Shown one piece after another: positions 5,025 through 6,524 of a DNA stretch of 6,524 bases. The stretch covers positions 1 to 6,524 of the forward strand of contig JBGTMJ010000006.1 of NCBI GenBank assembly GCA_041743655.1. Direction: 5' to 3'. The notes beneath the pieces were generated by a model. The model searched no databases and was not told where the DNA came from. It saw nothing but the letters and a program-made list of their open reading frames with translations. Both the position numbers and the translations under genes were made by a program. Positions within the stretch are counted from its first letter, which is position 1. Every line of letters starts with the position of its first letter. Origin of the DNA: JARIHD01 sp041743655 (GTDB lineage: Bacteria > Patescibacteriota > Saccharimonadia > Saccharimonadales > UBA4665).

Positions 5025-6125
5025 ATGGCTAAACGGGATTACTATGAAGTGTTGGGAATAAGCAAGAATGCTGGTGCCGATGAGATAAAAAAGGCCTTCC
5101 GTCGTTTAGCTATTCAGCACCATCCCGACAAAGAAGGCGGTGACGAGACGAAGTTCAAGGAGATCAATGAGGCCTACGAAGTACTCAAAGATTCTTCCAA
5201 ACGCCAACGGTACGATCAATTTGGCCACGCTGGGGTCGGCAATAGCGCAGCGAGTGACGGCAATTCATACAGTGGATTTGGTGGAGGCGGCCAGAACATT
5301 AATTTTGATTTTGGTGACCTTGGGCTTGGAGACATCTTTGAAAACTTCTTTGGCAGTAATGGTGCGCGAGCCGGGCGCCAACAACGTCGTAGCCGGGATA
5401 TTGAAACGAGAGTAGATATTAGCTTTGAAGATGCAGTGTTTGGTACTGAAGTGCCACTCAGCTTGAATATTGATGATACTTGTTCTCACTGTAATGGCAC
5501 CACAGTAGAGCCAGGCCACAGCCTTAAAGCATGTCCCGTTTGCCGGGGTTCGGGCCAGGTAGTGACCGTTACAAGAACTATTTTTGGTAATGTACAACAG
5601 GCCACGGTATGCCAGCATTGCAAAGGAACAGGAAAAATCCCTGAGAAGGTCTGTTCTGTATGCCACGGCAAAGGTACGCAGCGCAAGGCCCAGCAGCTGA
5701 CGCTCAAGATTCCGGCCGGTATAGATGATGGTGTGGCTATCCGTTTGCACCAAAAAGGCGAAGCAATTGCACACGGCCCCAAAGGGGATTTGTATGTGAA
5801 CGTCCGGGTTAAGCCCCACAAGCATTTTGCTCGGGAAGGTGATCTTATTTTGAGTGAGGAACACGTGCATATGGTCAATGCTGCCCTTGGTACAGAAATG
5901 GACGTCGAAACAGTTGATGGTCCGATTCGTATGAAGATCCCAGCTGGCACACAGAGCGGTACGGACTTTAAACTATCGGGACATGGCGTACCCCAGCTAA
6001 AAACCGGCGTGCGAGGCGCTCATATTGTCACTATCATCATAGACATCCCTACCAAGCTCACCAAACAGCAAAAAGAATTGCTTGAGGCGTTCAAACAAGC
6101 TGGTGACAAGAAAGCATGGTGGTAA
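5025..6125 (+). CDS. dnaJ: Co-chaperone DnaJ (class A Hsp40)
   Basis: DnaJ delivers clients to DnaK and stimulates its ATPase. The 366-residue product has all class A parts: a J domain (about 4-68) with HPD at 33-35, a Gly/Phe-rich region (about 68-110) containing GDIFENFFG, a cysteine-rich zinc domain, and the C-terminal substrate domains. The four zinc motifs are CSHC (153-156), CPVC (170-173), CQHC (196-199) and CSVC (210-213). The first reads CSHCNGTT and lacks the last Gly of the CxxCxGxG pattern; all eight cysteines are present. The length is close to E. coli DnaJ (376), and the protein ends KKAWW without the usual longer tail. It is the last gene of the dnaK unit; no hairpin terminator is visible after the TAA at 6123-6125. 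Confidence 0.98.
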   Translation: MAKRDYYEVLGISKNAGADEIKKAFRRLAIQHHPDKEGGDETKFKEINEAYEVLKDSSKRQRYDQFGHAGVGNSAASDGNSYSGFGGGGQNINFDFGDLGLGDIFENFFGSNGARAGRQQRRSRDIETRVDISFEDAVFGTEVPLSLNIDDTCSHCNGTTVEPGHSLKACPVCRGSGQVVTVTRTIFGNVQQATVCQHCKGTGKIPEKVCSVCHGKGTQRKAQQLTLKIPAGIDDGVAIRLHQKGEAIAHGPKGDLYVNVRVKPHKHFAREGDLILSEEHVHMVNAALGTEMDVETVDGPIRMKIPAGTQSGTDFKLSGHGVPQLKTGVRGAHIVTIIIDIPTKLTKQQKELLEAFKQAGDKKAWW

Positions 6126-6130
6126 CCCTC

Positions 6131-6162
6131 TATACAAAGTGCATTGTTTTGGCGATAATGCA
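6131..6162 (+). promoter_or_regulatory. Possible promoter with an inverted repeat, upstream of the small membrane gene
   Basis: TATACA (6131-6136) and GATAAT (6154-6159) are 17 bp apart and would start transcription at about 6166-6169, at or next to the ATG at 6169. The inverted repeat TGCATT (6140-6145) / AATGCA (6157-6162), with an 11-nt centre, overlaps the -10 and could be an operator or a weak hairpin after dnaJ. Neither reading is proven. Confidence 0.35.
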
Positions 6163-6168
6163 GTTAGT

Positions 6169-6285
6169 ATGAAGCGCACTGCGGAACACGACGAAGGCTT
6201 TGTTCTGATGATTGTTATCTTAGTGTTGCTTGTCATCGCAGTTGTCTCACTGGCGTTTATGCGGGTCAAGGGTGTAGCCCAGTAA
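6169..6285 (+). CDS. Small single-pass membrane protein, 38 residues
   Basis: From ATG 6169 the product is 38 residues: a charged N-terminus (MKRTAEHDEG), one uninterrupted hydrophobic helix (F11 to F30), then MRVKGVAQ. The helix is long enough to cross the membrane once. The GF followed by a hydrophobic run recalls the start of type IV pilin-like proteins, but the Glu at mature position 5 is missing, the residues before the Gly are acidic rather than basic, and no globular domain follows, so I do not call it a pilin. The frame is open further upstream into dnaJ (TTG 6082), but that stretch overlaps dnaJ and is unlikely to be used. No Shine-Dalgarno sequence is seen; the promoter at 6131-6159 would make it nearly leaderless. 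The function is unknown. Confidence 0.65.
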   Translation: MKRTAEHDEGFVLMIVILVLLVIAVVSLAFMRVKGVAQ

Positions 6286-6297
6286 CACTTGCATTAG

Positions 6298-6326
6298 TTG
6301 ACTAAAATGAGTAAGTATGATAAAGT
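6298..6326 (+). promoter_or_regulatory. Sigma70-type promoter for the downstream genes
   Basis: TTGACT (6298-6303), a 17-bp spacer and TAAAGT (6321-6326) preceded by TG at 6318-6319 make a good promoter with an extended -10. Transcription would start near 6333. The -35 with its next two bases, TTGACTAA, is the same as in the two CIRCE promoters, but no CIRCE arms are present, so this promoter should not be under HrcA control. It would read through 6337-6498 into the gene at 6495. Confidence 0.5.
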
Positions 6327-6381
6327 TATACCTTAATGTTACGGCTTTTCCGGTTTTAAAGTTAAAGCTGGCGGACATCTA

Positions 6382-6498
6382 TTGACATTACTCATTAATG
6401 GCCCTAATACTGATAAACAAAATTGTTTGTTGCCTGACGTGCGAGGTGCGGTGCAGGAGTTATATCAACAAGTCAGTCTAAAGGAGCTCACTACATGA
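6382..6498 (+). CDS. Possible small ORF coupled to the next gene (uncertain start, perhaps a remnant)
   Basis: One frame is open from 6337 to the TGA at 6496-6498, and its translation looks protein-like (for example LLPDVRGAVQELYQQVSLKEL near the end). It has no ATG. The only plausible starts are TTG 6382, with a weak GGCGGA 6 nt upstream, or GTG 6439. From TTG 6382 it would encode 38 residues. Its stop overlaps the ATG of the next gene (ATGA at 6495-6498), and that gene's ribosome site lies in its last codons, as in coupled genes. Upstream, the same frame continues through a TAA (6334-6336) back to ATG 6307, so it could be a gene broken by one stop. I do not recognise the product. TTGACA at 6382-6387 could instead be a -35 element with TAATAC (6405-6410) as a weak -10. 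Confidence 0.33.
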   Translation: MTLLINGPNTDKQNCLLPDVRGAVQELYQQVSLKELTT

Positions 6499-6524
6499 TG
6501 AATCGAACCATAATTGGCCGCGTG
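6495..6524 (+). CDS. Start of a downstream gene, cut by the window edge
   Basis: AAGGAG (6481-6486), a strong ribosome site, lies 8 nt before ATG 6495 and 11 nt before a second ATG at 6498. The ten visible codons read MMNRTIIGRV and the frame is open to the window end. Too little is present to identify the family. Confidence 0.6.
   Translation, partial: MMNRTIIGRV

Noticed and set aside
5265..5870. 201-codon open frame on the minus strand
   Set aside because: It is antisense to dnaJ with no promoter or ribosome site; a shadow of dnaJ codon use.
6415..6428. AAACAA/TTGTTT hairpin
   Set aside because: All A/T-rich pairs with a two-base loop; thermodynamically negligible and inside a possible reading frame.
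1..6524. Alternative genetic code with TGA as Gly, or a CRISPR array
   Set aside because: TGA ends the gene at 4979 and no conserved gene contains an in-frame TGA. No evenly spaced direct repeats are seen anywhere.

Overview
The window carries a complete heat-shock chaperone locus from a bacterium that is most likely a member of Patescibacteria (CPR), probably close to Saccharibacteria (TM7). That assignment is inferred from a very compact gene set, a short form of HrcA, and a guanylate kinase with the P-loop and GMP-binding wording I associate with that group. No phylogeny was run. Genes end in TAA, TAG and TGA, so TGA is read as stop; this argues against the SR1/Gracilibacteria code. Base composition looks near balanced by eye.

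Layout, all on the + strand. (1) Positions 1-195 hold the C-terminal end of a phage-tail-fibre-like or surface protein. Just downstream is an out-of-frame stretch that may be a remnant of its original C-terminus. (2) A promoter lies almost directly against the start of a guanylate-kinase-family gene (337-1086), suggesting a leaderless mRNA. (3) A CIRCE operator and promoter drive hrcA (1169-1894) and grpE (1945-2439), which end at an intrinsic terminator. (4) A short GC-rich region with several potential hairpins follows. (5) A perfect CIRCE, a promoter and a weaker second CIRCE-like repeat precede dnaK (2657-4567). An unrecognised 133-codon gene (4578-4979) and dnaJ (5025-6125) follow. (6) A 38-residue single-helix membrane peptide (6169-6285) lies downstream, then a 209-bp stretch with a good promoter and an interrupted small reading frame, and finally the first codons of another gene (6495 onward, cut by the window edge).

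How the parts work together: DnaK, its co-chaperone DnaJ and its nucleotide exchange factor GrpE form the Hsp70 folding machine. HrcA is the repressor that binds CIRCE. Both CIRCE copies carry the same 9-nt spacer, and that spacer contains the probable -35 hexamer, so HrcA binding should block RNA polymerase directly. The locus is therefore two HrcA-controlled units: an autoregulated hrcA-grpE unit and a dnaK-X-dnaJ unit.

The less ordinary points are the compact HrcA that lacks the middle part of the protein, the tandem CIRCE-like site in the dnaK leader, the unknown gene lodged between dnaK and dnaJ, and signs of leaderless starts at two genes. I see no CRISPR array, tRNA, rRNA or insertion sequence.
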